Assembly (NCBI RefSeq): GCF_001274895.1
Contig: NZ_CP006841.1
Location: 1,178,001-1,242,000 of the forward strand
Direction of reading: 5' to 3'
Length of the DNA stretch: 64,000 bases
DNA from: Corynebacterium lactis RW2-5
Lineage (GTDB): Bacteria > Actinomycetota > Actinomycetes > Mycobacteriales > Mycobacteriaceae
The translations under genes were made by a program, and so were the position numbers. Each line of letters starts with the position of its first letter. Positions within the stretch are counted from its first letter, which is position 1. Shown piece by piece: positions 63,342 through 64,000 of this stretch. The notes below the pieces were generated by a model that was not told where the DNA came from, searched no databases, and saw only the letters and a list, made by a program, of their open reading frames with translations.

Positions 63342-63614
63342 ATGTTCGGTTTGCGGTCTCGTACCGAAACTTCCACCACTGCCTCCGATGCGCAAAGGCT
63401 TTCGCTTGCCGACGTCACCACGGGCCAGCGAGCAATCCTATCGGTCCCAGAAGTGGACGTTCAGCTGTGCCGACGGCTCGCCCAGCTGGGCCTGCGCCCA
63501 GGGATGACCGTGACCGCTGGGCACTTCACCGCAGGGGGCGGGCGCGTCATCCGTTCCGGTGGTTCCCGCTATGCGATTGATGCCGCAACACTGCGCTACA
63601 TGTACGTGAGCTAG
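63342..63614 (+). CDS. feoA: Ferrous iron transport protein A
   Basis: Small SH3-like protein needed for FeoB function. 90 residues. The FeoA domain (about 20-90) carries ILSVPEVDVQLCRRLAQLGLRPGMTVTAG and RVIRSGGSRYAIDAATLRYMYVS. The ATG at 63342 has GGAAGGA about 6 nt upstream; a longer frame from 63261 lies in the operator region. feoB follows after 51 nt. Confidence 0.9.
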   Translation: MFGLRSRTETSTTASDAQRLSLADVTTGQRAILSVPEVDVQLCRRLAQLGLRPGMTVTAGHFTAGGGRVIRSGGSRYAIDAATLRYMYVS

Positions 63615-63665
63615 ATCTCGCCCCATTTTTGTCCGTCTCAATACTGTTGAGGAATTAACCTTCAA

Positions 63666-64000
63666 ATGGCACTACGCACATTTGCGGCTACTCCTAGCTG
63701 CCACGCCTGTAGCGCGGGCGCACCTGCAATGCAGGGCTCGCCGGTTATCGCATTCGTCGGCGCCCCGAACTCCGGAAAGTCGACTCTCTTCAACGCCCTA
63801 ACTGGCGCCAAGGCCCAGATGGGCAACTGGCCGGGCACCACCGTAGAGGTTAGCCGGGGCGCGTGGCGTGACGACGAACGGGAATACGACGTCATCGACT
63901 TCCCCGGAGCTTACTCGCTCGACGCGCTGAGCCCTGACGAGGAACTCACCCGCGAGATGCTCATCGAAAAGCCGCTGGAGGAACGTCCAAACCTGGTGGT
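63666..64000 (+). CDS. feoB: Ferrous iron transport protein B, truncated by the window end
   Basis: N-terminal 111 codons of FeoB, the GTPase-linked Fe2+ transporter. The frame starts [18 protein letters not shown] (three Cys/His residues in a row region CHAC) and continues to the G domain: G1 [10 protein letters not shown]2 region [10 protein letters not shown] and G3 DFPGAYSL. The frame is open to base 64000. A short in-frame ATG (63729, MQGSPVIAF) near the G domain is an alternative start; GAGGAA lies about 8 nt before 63666. Confidence 0.92.
   Translation, partial: MALRTFAATPSCHACSAGAPAMQGSPVIAFVGAPNSGKSTLFNALTGAKAQMGNWPGTTVEVSRGAWRDDEREYDVIDFPGAYSLDALSPDEELTREMLIEKPLEERPNLV

Overview
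The window looks like a chromosomal core segment of a Corynebacterium or a very close relative. It is roughly 60% GC by small hand counts and carries a mycothione reductase gene. Gene order matches the corynebacterial chromosome as I recall it: map, B12 genes, mtr, mqo, proS, rimP-nusA-infB, rbfA, truB/ribF, rpsO, pnp, dapB-thyX-dapA-rnj, ftsK, terC, pgsA-cinA-clgR-pspA, bioYMN, recA-recX, miaB, miaA-dapF. Many genes have a TANNNT -10 hexamer only 6-8 nt before the start codon, the pattern of leaderless transcription common in this group. The species cannot be named from the sequence alone. I saw no rRNA, tRNA, CRISPR array, insertion sequence or prophage.

Layout. 1-2013: end of a penicillin-binding protein gene, then map. 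2022-12953: cobalamin-related genes (cobQ; a chelatase I/D gene; adenosyltransferase; cobB-type a,c-diamide synthase; SUMT) interrupted by mtr, an alpha/beta hydrolase gene and mqo. 12962-26508: yaaA/proS, a DUF4439-type lipoprotein, rimP-nusA-ylxR-infB, a low-GC hypothetical gene, rbfA, nrnA, a MATE exporter and a phosphopantetheinyl transferase. 26529-31462: divergent truB/ribF, rpsO, pnp. 31615-38488: a galactose locus (galM, sodium symporter, small membrane protein, fused galT-galK) and a convergent drug exporter. 38621-43889: dapB-thyX-dapA-rnj and a TIGR03085-type gene. 43990-51184: ftsK, a TerC gene behind a probable Mn riboswitch, pgsA-cinA-clgR-pspA. 51283-53280: biotin uptake genes. 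53413-62290: DUF3046, recA-recX, miaB, DUF349 protein, miaA, dapF. 62312-64000: a Cys-rich-tailed protein and a probably DtxR-controlled feoA-feoB (feoB cut by the window end).

How the genes work together. The window joins translation and RNA genes (map, proS, rimP, nusA, infB, rbfA, truB, rpsO, pnp, rnj, miaA/B), the lysine/diaminopimelate and cell-wall branch (dapA, dapB, dapF, PBP), cofactor supply (B12, FAD, biotin uptake) and stress or DNA functions (recA/X, ftsK, clgR/pspA).

Most notable: (1) the chelatase gene is read in two frames joined exactly at CCC-TAA-A, an ideal +1 slippage site that would give a short AAA+ (I) protein by termination and a 646-residue AAA+-VWA (D) protein by frameshifting; (2) a perfect 13-bp inverted repeat that buries the infB start codon; (3) a natural GalT-GalK fusion in a compact galactose locus; (4) a terC leader with a GGGGAGUA box and a Shine-Dalgarno-sequestering hairpin; (5) eighteen close -10/start arrangements.
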